Numbered from the stretch's first letter, positions 8,664-18,043 are shown. The stretch: DNA of 64,000 bases from Bacillota bacterium (GCA_023433945.1 JAEYTP010000094.1:10877-74876), one strand, 5' to 3'. A program made the numbers and translations. Notes: a model not told the origin generated them from the sequence alone.

Positions 8664-9107
8664 ATGTGGAGGGTTTCAAATGCAATACAATCGGTTATAT
8701 TACTTGCTATTGTAGCTGTTTGTAGATTTACATTTATAAGAATGGAATTTTTTGATTTTGGTAGGGTATACATTGATATTTTAATTGCATTGCTCCTGGG
8801 ATGGCTTATTTTAGAAGTATTCTTATTGCCCAAGATTAAATATGCCAGAAATGGATATGCAATATCTACCGATAGAGTGCTCATCAAAAATGGCATATTT
8901 TTATTCAAAATCTCTAACATCCCCGTTGTTAGGATTCAGCATGTTAGCTTGTCGCAAGGGCCTATCAGCAGACTATATAACCTGGCGAAGGTAACAATAC
9001 ATACTGCAAGTGGGTCTTTCACCATTGAAGGATTGGAATTTGACGTTGCAAATGAGATTTCTGAGCATCTAAAGACAAAGTTGACAGATAGACTTAATAG
9101 TAAATAA
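8664..9107 (+). CDS. Bacterial PH-domain membrane protein, YdbS-like
   Basis: A small protein with two hydrophobic segments and then a bacterial PH (bPH2) domain, recognisable from DRVLIKNGIF and VVRIQHVSLSQGPISR. It pairs with the following YdbT-like gene, 27 bases downstream, as in Bacillus; the pair is of uncertain function and has been linked to resistance to secreted peptides. The first ATG at 8664 has no ribosome binding site. The same frame is open upstream from 8607, and GGGAGTGAG at 8599-8607 is well placed for an ATA codon at 8613, giving an N-terminus like relatives. No ATG, GTG or TTG lies in frame there, so the true start is unresolved. Confidence 0.75.
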   Translation: MWRVSNAIQSVILLAIVAVCRFTFIRMEFFDFGRVYIDILIALLLGWLILEVFLLPKIKYARNGYAISTDRVLIKNGIFLFKISNIPVVRIQHVSLSQGPISRLYNLAKVTIHTASGSFTIEGLEFDVANEISEHLKTKLTDRLNSK

Positions 9108-9134
9108 GAACAGTTTACGAAGGAGGATTAATAT

Positions 9135-10589
9135 TTGAACACAAAAAAAAGGCAACATTTTCTTCTGATTTTTGATAAACTCTCATTAGTCCCGCTAATT
9201 CCACTGCTGCTCGCAGTTGTAAACCTTATAAAGAATAAGTCGGAAATAGATGCAAGTACAATAGGGGAATCGGTAGTTTTTATAGTAATTGCACTATTAT
9301 CATCCAGTGGAAATCTGTTTAAGTTTATCTCAACATTCTATTACATAGACAATAACCTATTGATTGTAGAATCCGGTTTATTTACTAAAAAGAAGCTACA
9401 ATTACCTATCGCCGGAATTACCAGCATTGATTTTAGCCAAAACCTTATTCACAAATTTTTTAAAGTATACAAGGTCAAGATTGACAATGCATCTCAGGTA
9501 AAAGAAGAGGCGAATAACCCTGAGGCTTACCTAATTCTCAAGGAAGACGATGCCCATGAACTAAAAGAGGCAGTAGTACCATCCCATTTGAGTACCGAAT
9601 TTGACACAATTAAACAGAATAATGTATTAATGCCTTCTACAGCTGAATTTGTTAAGTATGGGCTTGTAAAGTCAAAGTATTTAGGAGTATTAGCCTTTTT
9701 AGGTGCTTTTACCTTCGTTTTTGAAAATGATTTTATTAGAAGTCTTATAACGGATAATATATCATTACCCAGTTTTGAACTTAAGTTCAGTACAGTGATA
9801 GTTGCATTGGCATTTATATTGATAGCAGCCGTTTATTTGGTCATACTTATAATTTCAGTCATACGCACCGTTATAAGATATTATGGGTTTAAACTAGAGA
9901 AGGATGATGAGAAATTAATAATTGATTATGGAGTTTTAAATCATCAAAGACACACCTTTCCTCAAGAGAAAATCTCTGCAATTGTACTAAAACAAAATAT
10001 ATTGATGAGAATTTTAAAATTATATAGCCTGGAACTTAGTGTTATTGGTTATGGTAACGCTGTTGACAAGGGCGGAGAAAAGGCTATTTTATACCCCATT
10101 GCTAATAAAGAAATAGCAGAAAAGGTGATAGACTTTGTTTTACCGGGGCAAAGCTTTGAACTAAACACTAGCAATATGGAGAAATGTCCAAAAAGAGCCC
10201 TGAAGTACTTCTTTATTACACCTAGCTCTATTATTTTATTGGTTTGTCTCATTATTACTTGTATTGCTGGCAATGGATGGTTTATGGCTTCATCGCTACT
10301 TGTATTGGCCTTATTTAGTATTTATAAGTTTCTGCAATACAAAAACCAAGGGGTAGTTTGTGGACCAGATAGTGTTTATTTTGCGAAGGGAAGCATATAC
10401 CGAAAAATAATACTTGTAAAGAGGCCAATTATTGAAAGCGTTGAGGGAACTTCAAGCTATTTTAAAATTAAGAGGGACATAGGTTCTGTGAAAATCAGTT
10501 TCATTGGGCCCTTTGGGAATAATAATATATGCTTGAGAAATATGGAAGGCTCTTTGTTTACAAGGCTGTGTGATTACCTATACTATTAA
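9135..10589 (+). CDS. Bacterial PH-domain membrane protein, YdbT-like
   Basis: A 484-residue membrane protein with paired hydrophobic segments alternating with three PH-like (bPH2) domains, seen from repeats such as NLLIVESGLFTKKKLQLPI near residue 75 and EKLIIDYGVLNHQRHTFPQ near 260. This arrangement is that of Bacillus YdbT, the partner of YdbS encoded just upstream. The start codon is TTG with AAGGAGG upstream. The domain is known for membrane-envelope proteins of poorly understood function. The gene ends ten bases from a convergent gene. Confidence 0.8.
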   Translation: MNTKKRQHFLLIFDKLSLVPLIPLLLAVVNLIKNKSEIDASTIGESVVFIVIALLSSSGNLFKFISTFYYIDNNLLIVESGLFTKKKLQLPIAGITSIDFSQNLIHKFFKVYKVKIDNASQVKEEANNPEAYLILKEDDAHELKEAVVPSHLSTEFDTIKQNNVLMPSTAEFVKYGLVKSKYLGVLAFLGAFTFVFENDFIRSLITDNISLPSFELKFSTVIVALAFILIAAVYLVILIISVIRTVIRYYGFKLEKDDEKLIIDYGVLNHQRHTFPQEKISAIVLKQNILMRILKLYSLELSVIGYGNAVDKGGEKAILYPIANKEIAEKVIDFVLPGQSFELNTSNMEKCPKRALKYFFITPSSIILLVCLIITCIAGNGWFMASSLLVLALFSIYKFLQYKNQGVVCGPDSVYFAKGSIYRKIILVKRPIIESVEGTSSYFKIKRDIGSVKISFIGPFGNNNICLRNMEGSLFTRLCDYLYY

Positions 10590-10599
10590 TAGTTTTAAT

Positions 10600-11202
10600 T
10601 CACCAGATAAAACGGAACAGCCTAATGGTGAGCGCCCCAAATTCTTTTACTTTATCAAGATATACTGAATAAGCAACAGATACATTGCTTTGTCCTATTG
10701 AAGCGGCATAAATTGATATACTTACATCGGTGCATAAAATTAATAGCGCAACACAATAAATGGTGTACATATTTTTTAGGGATATGTCAGCGATGAATTT
10801 TACTAATGTTGGATGAATTAAGTATATTATCATAACAGCAAGAATGCCCCATAAAATAGAGTTTCGTAGACAAATGATTCCCTCATAATTAAAGGGTTGT
10901 TGGCTATAGTTCCACAAGCTAATATGAAATGCATACTTTAGAAGTAACCCAGCAATAAGCTCTGCTACAGTAGATATCAAAGTACCAAATATAAAAACAA
11001 GTGTAACATGACGCTTAAGTCTACCAAGTATGTATACTAGTGCTAAAGCGCTAAAACCATAAACAATACAAAATGGGCCAATTAGAAAGCCTCGCTTAAC
11101 CAGGTGTCCATGACATACTGACATATAAATAGTTTCAAAAATCCACCCTGTAAATGAATAAATAAAGAAATATATAACGGCACTGTATAAATTCCTTTTC
11201 AT
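10600..11202 (-). CDS. Putative ABC-transporter type IV-like membrane protein
   Basis: A 200-residue protein with about five or six hydrophobic segments. The N-terminal FFIYSFTGWIFETIY and the segment KRGFLIGPFCIVYGFSAL match the family Pfam names putative ABC-transporter type IV (CmpB-like), widespread in Firmicutes, with no proven function. No ATPase partner is encoded nearby, so a transport role is unsupported here. TAGGGAC precedes the ATG. It is convergent with the PH-domain gene and divergent from dedA across a gap of 438 bases. Confidence 0.7.
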   Translation of the reverse strand: MKRNLYSAVIYFFIYSFTGWIFETIYMSVCHGHLVKRGFLIGPFCIVYGFSALALVYILGRLKRHVTLVFIFGTLISTVAELIAGLLLKYAFHISLWNYSQQPFNYEGIICLRNSILWGILAVMIIYLIHPTLVKFIADISLKNMYTIYCVALLILCTDVSISIYAASIGQSNVSVAYSVYLDKVKEFGALTIRLFRFIW

Positions 11203-11342
11203 AGTCCCTACACTTTTTTAAGCTATCCCTTATAAACTATGCCGTTGTCCTCAAAAAATTGCTTATAACTTAAACATATGAGACTTATATATGTAAAATA
11301 TGTATAATATAGGAAGCGGCAACTTTTTTAGGGGGATATCAG

Positions 11343-11479
11343 GTGACTAAAAAATTTAAGCAGCTCATAAGAGTGCAAGTACTGATACCAAAGCAATAAT
11401 ATTTATTGTAATTATCACAGTGTTGGTATTAGGAGGATTAGGTCTCTTAATAAAACTTAAAAATAAACTAAAGCGATAG
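11343..11479 (+). other. Possible small membrane protein gene broken by a frame change
   Basis: A GTG at 11343, after GGGGGATATC, opens a short lysine-rich frame that stops at 11397-11399. In another frame the same region encodes a single hydrophobic segment followed by a basic tail, KLKNKLKR, ending at 11477-11479. A shift near 11370-11375 would join them into a 45-residue protein with one membrane helix. The hydrophobic frame has no usable start of its own. This could be chance; the rest of the 11203-11640 gap holds only the 15-bp repeats at 11561. Confidence 0.25.
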
Positions 11480-11560
11480 AGTTATAGCTATTCTCTTACG
11501 GAAATAAAAAAATAGGTGATAGAAAAGTATATTTACGATATAATATGAAATGATTATTAA

Positions 11561-11620
11561 GGATACTAGTATTGAGGATACTGGTATTGAGGATATCAGT
11601 ATTGAGGATACAAGTTTCGG
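11561..11620. repeat. 15-bp tandem repeat upstream of dedA
   Basis: Three units related to GGATACTAGTATTGA start at 11561, 11576 and 11591, followed by a diverged fourth. They end about 20 bases before the dedA start codon, so they lie in its leader or promoter region. Confidence 0.7.
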
Positions 11621-11640
11621 AATTCAGTTAGGAGACCAGA

Positions 11641-12288
11641 ATGGAATTCATATACAAATGCGTAGATATATTTCTACATTTAGACGTGTACCTTCATCAG
11701 ATTACATCATCTTATGGTGTAGCTAGTTACATACTATTATTTATAGTTATTTTCTGTGAAACAGGTCTTGTTGTTACTCCTTTTTTACCCGGTGACTCTT
11801 TGATTTTTGCAGTAGGAGCTTTATGCGCAAAGGGCATGTTCAACACCCCTGGTGTTTATCTGATGCTCTGCTTCGCGGCAGTTCTTGGAGATACAGTCAA
11901 CTATCATATTGGTCATTTGCTCAGGGAAAAGGTCGAAAGCAAACAAGAGATTAGGTTTATAAAGAGGGAATATTTAGAGCGCACGCAGGCTTTTTTTGAG
12001 AGGCATGGTGGTAAGACAATTATTATTGCAAGGTTTATCCCTATAATAAGGACTTTTGCGCCATTTGTATCTGGTGTTGGTAGAATGTCCTATGCCAAAT
12101 TTATCAGCTACAATGCAATTGGGGGTATTATGTGGGTAACAATAGCCTTGTTTTCAGGTTATTTCTTTGGTAATATTCCTGTAGTGAAAGATAATTTTAG
12201 CTTGGTTATTATTGGAATTGTTATTATATCAGTTATACCAGGAGTAGTTGTATACTTAAAGGAAAAAAGGAAGCCAAATGAAGTCTGA
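11641..12288 (+). CDS. DedA family membrane protein
   Basis: A 215-residue membrane protein of the DedA/SNARE-associated family, with about five hydrophobic segments. Characteristic stretches are FLPGDSLIFAVGAL (about residues 48-61), the FFERHGGKTIIIARFIPIIRTFAPFVSG region (about 118-145), which contains the conserved arginines, and a YNAIGG turn. DedA proteins are thought to flip lipids, including undecaprenyl phosphate or phosphatidylethanolamine, and support proton-motive homeostasis. GGAGACC lies just before the ATG. Its end overlaps the next gene by 11 bases. Confidence 0.9.
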   Translation: MEFIYKCVDIFLHLDVYLHQITSSYGVASYILLFIVIFCETGLVVTPFLPGDSLIFAVGALCAKGMFNTPGVYLMLCFAAVLGDTVNYHIGHLLREKVESKQEIRFIKREYLERTQAFFERHGGKTIIIARFIPIIRTFAPFVSGVGRMSYAKFISYNAIGGIMWVTIALFSGYFFGNIPVVKDNFSLVIIGIVIISVIPGVVVYLKEKRKPNEV

Positions 12289-12979
12289 TATTATTTATAC
12301 TATCAAACGAAGTAAAAGAAAAACTACTTCTATCAGCATCAGTGTGGAGGGAAAGGTCACTATAAGCTGCCCTTTAAAAACCTCTGATGAAGCAGTAAGA
12401 AGATTGGTAAAAGAAAAAAGTGCATGGATTAATAAAAAGCTCAATGAGATTGATAATAGACCAAAACAACAGCAGCATTCTTTTTTAAACGGAGAATGCT
12501 TTATGCTTTTTGGGAAAAAGTTCCTGCTACGGGTAGTGCCAACAAACGATTCAGCTAGAGCAAATACTGTGCGCCTACTGGAGTCAGAGCAAATAATAGA
12601 AGTGTACTGTACACCTGATGCCCACAACAGAAGTGTGCGTGAAAGCCTACTAAAATGGTACATTGGTCAATTGGACTGTATAGTCAACAACAGGTTTGAG
12701 TATTTTTCAAAGCTGCTTCAGGTTTCTCCAAAGAAGGTATATTTGAAAGAGCTTAAGTCGTGTTGGGGAAGCTGTAGCAGCAAGGGGAATGTAAGCATTA
12801 ACTGGAGGCTGGTCATGGCCCCTCCACACATTATTGACTATGTAGTTGTTCATGAACTTTGCCATATGAGAGAAATGAATCATTCAGAGAGGTTTTGGAA
12901 ATGGGTAGCAAGTGTATATCCAGATTATAAGCAGGCTAGGGCTTGGCTTAAAAAGAACTCCCGCATGCTGGTTTTCTAA
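12278..12979 (+). CDS. YgjP/SprT-like zinc metallopeptidase (DUF45)
   Basis: A 233-residue cytosolic protein with an N-terminal beta-rich part and a C-terminal zinc site: HELCH at 192-196 gives the HExxH motif, and a further conserved stretch NHSERFWKWV follows with the third ligand candidate. The upstream KSCWGSCSSKGNVSINWRL is diagnostic of the YgjP (DUF45/M48-related) family. Substrates are unknown. The start codon lies inside the end of dedA (11-base overlap), so the two are translated from one message. Confidence 0.85.
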   Translation: MKSDIIYTIKRSKRKTTSISISVEGKVTISCPLKTSDEAVRRLVKEKSAWINKKLNEIDNRPKQQQHSFLNGECFMLFGKKFLLRVVPTNDSARANTVRLLESEQIIEVYCTPDAHNRSVRESLLKWYIGQLDCIVNNRFEYFSKLLQVSPKKVYLKELKSCWGSCSSKGNVSINWRLVMAPPHIIDYVVVHELCHMREMNHSERFWKWVASVYPDYKQARAWLKKNSRMLVF

Positions 12980-13096
12980 TGGGCAATAGTTATGAGACGT
13001 GGTTTCCCGTTATAATAATATTTACTATTTTAAGATAACATTTTTAGGTTTAATAAATATAATATATGAGGAAAACATACGTGTGAGTATATAGCC

Positions 13097-13669
13097 ATGT
13101 TTAAAAGAAAGCATAATTGTTGTGGTAAGCATTTTAAAACAGGTGATGAAATAGATAATAATACTATAATAAATAAAATCCAAAATACTAATTCAAATAA
13201 TACTTATAGCAATAATACCAGTATAGATTCAAAGAATAATAATCTAAACAATCCAAATTCTAAAAAAACTATTTTTAAAAAGGCCAATACTTCTTATACT
13301 TCTAATACATATTCTACTGATGCGAATTCAAATGTTACTGATATTATCAATAATATCAGCAGCTTGCGATCTATAAATTTCAAAGCCTATATAGGAAAGA
13401 CTGTTACCGTATATGTAAATGGTGGAGGCATCAGCGGAAGCGGATTTACAGGAGTACTGCTAGAATCGGATGAAGTAGTCATCAGATTACTTACTCAGCC
13501 AGCAAGTGCACCGGCATGTGCACTTGGAGGGGCATGTGATACTTACATAAAGGCACCCATACTGTGTGCTGTTTGCCCTAATGCGCAACAATTTAACCTA
13601 GGTGTCGTAGTAGAAATACCTATATGGAACATTGTTGCATTTGTACATAACGCTATTGAAATATTTTGA
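13097..13669 (+). CDS. Unrecognised protein: Asn-rich N-terminus and small beta-rich C-terminal domain
   Basis: A 190-residue protein in two parts. After a Cys-containing basic start (HNCCGKHF), residues 20-85 are low complexity, mostly Asn, Ser and Thr. The C-terminal 95 residues form a compact domain with GKTVTVYVNGGG, GSGFTGVLLE and four cysteines in the stretch PACALGGACDTYIKAPILCAVC. This could be an Sm-like small beta barrel and resembles small spore-coat or surface proteins of clostridia, but I cannot place it in a family. The ribosome binding site is weak. It converges on the histidine kinase gene, with six bases between. Confidence 0.6.
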   Translation: MFKRKHNCCGKHFKTGDEIDNNTIINKIQNTNSNNTYSNNTSIDSKNNNLNNPNSKKTIFKKANTSYTSNTYSTDANSNVTDIINNISSLRSINFKAYIGKTVTVYVNGGGISGSGFTGVLLESDEVVIRLLTQPASAPACALGGACDTYIKAPILCAVCPNAQQFNLGVVVEIPIWNIVAFVHNAIEIF

Positions 13670-13675
13670 TAGGTA

Positions 13676-15352
13676 TTATAAAGATAGAGGGATGGAGACA
13701 ATAAACTCGCTGCCTTTTCCTAGCTCACTTACCACACTGATTTCGCCATTGTGACGTTTAACAATATTGGTGCTGATTGCAAGACCCATTCCCATACCGA
13801 TTCCGGCTTTCTTGGTTGTGAAACCATTTTCAAAAACTCTGCTCAGATTTTCAGGTGAAATACCAGAGCCATTGTCACGAATTGAAATATACATATTATT
13901 TTCATCATTGTAAGTTTTAATAAAAATATCACCCTTATTTTCTATAGACTGAATTGCATTCACGACAATGTTCATAATGACCTGATTTAATATACCTGAA
14001 TAGCAGCGAAGCACCTGTAACGGTCCGTATTCCTCATGTATAGTGATATTCTTTTTCCATAGGTTTGACGTTAATATCAGTACACTCTTTATTCCGTCAA
14101 CTATATTTGCTTCCTGAAATTCTGCCTGGTCAATCTTTGTAAATGTTTTGAGACTCTTGATTATTTCAGTTACTCTTGTACAAGCCAATAGTGATACGTC
14201 ATTGGTTTCCTTCATCTGTTTAACAAGCGTATCTACTTCCTCGTTTTTGGAAATAACCTCATTCTGGGACATCATTGTAATGAACATATCAAATAATTGT
14301 GCATTACTTGTAATTGCACCTAGAGGGGTATTAATCTCGTGAGTAATTGCTGCTGTAAGCTGACCTATGTAAGCCATATTCTCTGTCTGAACAAGCATGG
14401 TCTGCTGTTCTTGGATCTTGTTTCTTGAATTGAATAACTCTTCATTCTGAGCTTCTAGCTCCTCGTTTTGTGCCGTAAGCGTTTCATTGAAGTCCTTCAT
14501 TTTATCGATAACTCTATTGGTAGACTGAGCAAGGCTTTCTATCTCTTTTAATGGCTTTTTTACGGTAACCCTTGAATTCATCAGCAGATCAAAGTCTCCG
14601 TCCGCTACTGCATTGATATTTTTCTCCAGAGCACTGAGCGGCAAGGTTATTGGCTTGGTAATAATGCTAATAATTATTCTGTTGAAAACCAAAATAATAC
14701 AAGAGAATATTATAATGGTGAAAAATAATAATGTAAAAATATAAACAATGAAGTTGTTATTCACAAATACCTTAACTGAACCAACCACCTTATCCTGCTC
14801 ATTTATAAGGGGACTCTCCTTGGAGACATTGAAATAATTAAACAATCTTTGGGTAATGAAATTACGTGCAGAGTTGTTAATATTAGCGCCCAACAAGCCT
14901 CCCATATCAGCTTCCTGTTTATATATTGTAGTACCATTCAAATCTATGTAAATATTGATCATATTTTTCAGGTTAATTATGTTTGGTTCGGGATTGATAC
15001 TATCTTGGTTGATAGTTGATTTTGATGACTCGTCCGCTAAATGCTGAGATATGTGATCTAAAGAGGAAACACTCATACTTTCTATTGTTTCAAACCATTG
15101 CTTGGAATAGGAGGTAGAAGGGTCAAAATCATCTAGGGAATAAATACTCATCTGATTGAGAAAATATGTGGAGTTCATAGTTTGTGATATGTTATTTGAA
15201 TAATAGTCACACAAAAAGGTACTTTCCATTTTTAGAAATATAGCAACCATTGCTATAAGCAGTGTTGAAAATACAACAATGGTGAATACTACGCAAATAT
15301 TAATGATAAATCGTATTCTGTTTTTTAGTGTTCTATTGTTAGACTTTGTCAT
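13676..15352 (-). CDS. Sensor histidine kinase
   Basis: A 558-residue membrane kinase. One membrane helix lies near residues 12-35 and a second near 200-230, enclosing an extracellular sensor region of about 165 residues. A HAMP-like segment and a coiled coil with two ELEAQNEEL-like repeats (about 270-320) follow. The phosphorylated histidine is in THEINTPLGA (about 338), then the ATP site: NIVVNAIQSI (N box), DNGSGIS (G1) and GIGMGMGLAI (G2). It probably pairs with the divergently encoded HD-GYP response regulator 183 bases away. The signal is unknown. Confidence 0.9.
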   Translation of the reverse strand: MTKSNNRTLKNRIRFIINICVVFTIVVFSTLLIAMVAIFLKMESTFLCDYYSNNISQTMNSTYFLNQMSIYSLDDFDPSTSYSKQWFETIESMSVSSLDHISQHLADESSKSTINQDSINPEPNIINLKNMINIYIDLNGTTIYKQEADMGGLLGANINNSARNFITQRLFNYFNVSKESPLINEQDKVVGSVKVFVNNNFIVYIFTLLFFTIIIFSCIILVFNRIIISIITKPITLPLSALEKNINAVADGDFDLLMNSRVTVKKPLKEIESLAQSTNRVIDKMKDFNETLTAQNEELEAQNEELFNSRNKIQEQQTMLVQTENMAYIGQLTAAITHEINTPLGAITSNAQLFDMFITMMSQNEVISKNEEVDTLVKQMKETNDVSLLACTRVTEIIKSLKTFTKIDQAEFQEANIVDGIKSVLILTSNLWKKNITIHEEYGPLQVLRCYSGILNQVIMNIVVNAIQSIENKGDIFIKTYNDENNMYISIRDNGSGISPENLSRVFENGFTTKKAGIGMGMGLAISTNIVKRHNGEISVVSELGKGSEFIVSIPLSL

Positions 15353-15452
15353 TTCATTACCCCATTTGTTTACTCATGATATTGCAAGTATACCATTTTT
15401 TTCTATGGCTCTACAATAGATAACTTGGTAGCGGTAATTTTTTTAATATACG

Positions 15453-15481
15453 TTACTCTTTTACATTTTTTATGATACAAT
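15453..15481 (+). promoter_or_regulatory. Promoter of the HD-GYP response regulator
   Basis: TTACTC and TACAAT are separated by 17 bases, about 55 bases upstream of the start codon. The -10 box is good and the -35 box is weak. Confidence 0.4.
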
Positions 15482-15535
15482 GTGCATAGTAAAAACTGGA
15501 TTTAAATATTGGTAATAATTTAAGGGGATGGAATA

Positions 15536-16585
15536 ATGTCAAAAAGCATTCTTATAGTGGACGATGAAAAAATGATAACAACTACCCTTTCCACTTTAAT
15601 AAAGATGGTTTTAAAGCATTCAGTCACAGTATATAACGATCCTATTGAGGCGCTAAATTCCAAAGAACTGCTTGAAAAAAAAGTTGACTTAATTATCTCT
15701 GACTTTATGATGCCTGGAATGAACGGGATTGAATTTCTGGGAAATGTCAGAAAGGTTAATTCGGATGTTGTTACAATATTGCTGACAGGATATGCGGACA
15801 AGCAAAACGCTATTAGAAGTATAAATGAAGTGGGGCTATATTATTATCTTGAAAAGCCGTGGGACAACACTGAGCTTATTAGAATAATTCAAAATGGCAT
15901 TGAGAAAAAGGATCTTTCGGATAGTCTTAAGCTTAAGTATGAGGAGCTGGAAAGCTCAAACAGGGAAATAGAAAGACTTTATAATCTTTTAAGGAATGAT
16001 TATGAACAGGAAATAGATGGAATCAGGAACCTCATTGTATCTCTTGCAAATGTAATCGAAGCTAAGGATCAATATACCGATGGACATACTCGCAGAGTAG
16101 GTGCATTGAGCCGACTGATTGGTCGCAAAATGGGATGCGATGACGATTGCTTAAATAATCTAGAGATTAGTGGCATTATACATGATATTGGCAAGGTTGG
16201 AGTTCCCGAAAGTATACTGAACAAGCCGGGTAAACTCACTGAGGAAGAATTTGAGATTATGAAGAAGCACACTGTCATAGGAGAAAATATTTGCAAACCT
16301 CTCAACTGTTTAAATTCCTGTCTTGACGGTATTAGGCACCATCACGAGAAGCTCAACGGAAAGGGCTATCCTGATGGGCTGAAAAATGAGGAAGTTTCTC
16401 TGTCAGCTAGAATACTGGCAGTTGCTGATATCTATGACGCATTATACTCAGACAGGCCTTACAGAAGCAAAATGCCAATGGAAAAGGTAAGGGAGATAAT
16501 GTACAACGATGTCAAAGTTGGCGCATTGGACAAGAGTATTGTAGATACGCTATTTAGCATTGTAGATAACGGAGAGTTCATTTAA
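15536..16585 (+). CDS. Response regulator with HD-GYP cyclic-di-GMP phosphodiesterase domain
   Basis: A 349-residue protein with a receiver domain (about 1-120; acidic pair D9/D10, phosphoacceptor D56 in ISDFMMPG, and a Lys in LEKPW) and an HD-GYP domain from about 170. The latter shows HTRRVG, HDIGKVG (the HD pair), HHEKLNGKGYPDGL (GYP) and the conserved DIYDAL. Such domains hydrolyse cyclic di-GMP and so control motility or surface life. A coiled coil at about 130-165 joins the two. AAGGGG lies upstream of the ATG. It faces away from the histidine kinase gene, its probable partner. Confidence 0.93.
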   Translation: MSKSILIVDDEKMITTTLSTLIKMVLKHSVTVYNDPIEALNSKELLEKKVDLIISDFMMPGMNGIEFLGNVRKVNSDVVTILLTGYADKQNAIRSINEVGLYYYLEKPWDNTELIRIIQNGIEKKDLSDSLKLKYEELESSNREIERLYNLLRNDYEQEIDGIRNLIVSLANVIEAKDQYTDGHTRRVGALSRLIGRKMGCDDDCLNNLEISGIIHDIGKVGVPESILNKPGKLTEEEFEIMKKHTVIGENICKPLNCLNSCLDGIRHHHEKLNGKGYPDGLKNEEVSLSARILAVADIYDALYSDRPYRSKMPMEKVREIMYNDVKVGALDKSIVDTLFSIVDNGEFI

Positions 16586-16660
16586 AATACATATTTACGT
16601 ATATAAAGTTTAATTAGAGGAAAAGTTACCATATATTAATTTATTTGAGGCATTCTTGAA

Positions 16661-18004
16661 ATGGAGAAAATAGTAATTCCTGGTGAAATACATTACGTTA
16701 TTGAACAGTTAAATAAAAATGGATTTGAGGCATATTTGGTAGGGGGCTGTGTTAGAGATTCAATTCTTGGCAGAGCCCCTAACGATTGGGATGTGACTAC
16801 AAGTGCATTACCTGGACAGATTAAGCAGGTATTTTATAGGACCTTTGATACTGGAATTAAGCATGGAACAGTCAGCGTTCTGATAGCACAGAGTATAGTT
16901 GAGGTTACAACCTTCAGAATAGATGGGGATTACCTTGATAATAGGAGGCCCGAAAGTGTTTCGTTTACTACAAGCCTCAAGGAGGATTGTGAAAGAAGAG
17001 ACTTCACTATCAATGCTCTGGCTTATCATCCCCAAAAGGGAGTGCTAGATTACTTCGGAGGACTAGAAGACTTAAAGGATAAAAAAATCAGGGCTGTTGG
17101 TAATGCCGCTAAGAGGTTTGAGGAGGATGCTCTAAGAATTCTTCGTGCAATTAGATTTAGTGCGCAGCTTGGTTTTGATATTGAAGATAGTACCTATAAA
17201 CAGATAGCTGAGCATGCTCAACTTATTACCAATATTAGTACTGAGAGAATACGGGAGGAGCTTAATAAGCTATTAACATCAGATAATGCAGATAAGTTCT
17301 CTTTGCTATACAAAGCAGGTATTCTCAAATATATAATGCCTGAAATAGAAAGCTGCTTCGATACCAAGCAAAACCATCCTTATCATGTGTATACTGTTGC
17401 AGAACATAGCTTGAAAGCTTTAAAAAATGTTGAGCCTAATGTAATTCTGAGATGGACATTGCTATTACATGACTGTGGAAAACCCGCAACAAAGACAACA
17501 GATGACAAAGGTATTGACCATTTTTATGGGCATCAGAAGGTGAGTGCCCAATTAGCTTCAAACATAATGAATAGACTGAAGTTTGACAATAAAAGTATAG
17601 CTGCTGTCATCAGGCTTATTACCTATCATGACATTGATATTGATGAATCCGAAAAGGCCGTGCGCAGAGCTGTTAATAAGGTTGGGGTGGAGTACTTTGA
17701 AGACCTCCTAAAGGTTCAAAAGGCGGACAAAAGTGCTCAAAACCCAAAATTTTTAGAAGATAGCATGTCTAAAATTTTGGCGGTAGAAAAAATATACAAA
17801 AAGATTTTGACCAGTAAGCAGTGCTTAACCATAGCAGACTTAGCTATTAATGGAAACGATCTGATTGCTATGGGTCTTAAGCCGGGAAAAGAGTTTAATG
17901 AGCTGTTTAGATTTCTTCTTGATTGTGTTCTGGATGATCCGACCTTAAATGAGAGAGATGCTTTACTTGATTTGGTGCATAAAAGGGTTTCAGAAAGTAA
18001 ATAA
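16661..18004 (+). CDS. cca: CCA-adding tRNA nucleotidyltransferase with HD domain
   Basis: A 447-residue class II nucleotidyltransferase that adds or repairs the 3' CCA of tRNA. LVGGCVRDSILGRAPNDWDVTTSA (about residues 22-45) carries the GG motif and the two catalytic aspartates; RRDFTINALAY and a nucleotide-selecting region (RFEEDALRILRAIRF) follow. A C-terminal HD domain (LLHDCGKP, about 269-276, and a later YHDI) suggests 2',3'-cyclic phosphatase activity. It is placed just upstream of two tRNA-Gly genes whose CCA ends are already encoded. Confidence 0.93.
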   Translation: MEKIVIPGEIHYVIEQLNKNGFEAYLVGGCVRDSILGRAPNDWDVTTSALPGQIKQVFYRTFDTGIKHGTVSVLIAQSIVEVTTFRIDGDYLDNRRPESVSFTTSLKEDCERRDFTINALAYHPQKGVLDYFGGLEDLKDKKIRAVGNAAKRFEEDALRILRAIRFSAQLGFDIEDSTYKQIAEHAQLITNISTERIREELNKLLTSDNADKFSLLYKAGILKYIMPEIESCFDTKQNHPYHVYTVAEHSLKALKNVEPNVILRWTLLLHDCGKPATKTTDDKGIDHFYGHQKVSAQLASNIMNRLKFDNKSIAAVIRLITYHDIDIDESEKAVRRAVNKVGVEYFEDLLKVQKADKSAQNPKFLEDSMSKILAVEKIYKKILTSKQCLTIADLAINGNDLIAMGLKPGKEFNELFRFLLDCVLDDPTLNERDALLDLVHKRVSESK

Positions 18005-18043
18005 GGAAAATGCCCCAAATAAGAGGACGAGGATATAGTATAA

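Noticed and set aside
12295..12663. 122-residue minus-strand frame opposite the YgjP-type gene
   Set aside because: It is a shadow of a well-supported gene, with no ribosome binding site and low-complexity Ser/Leu/Phe composition.
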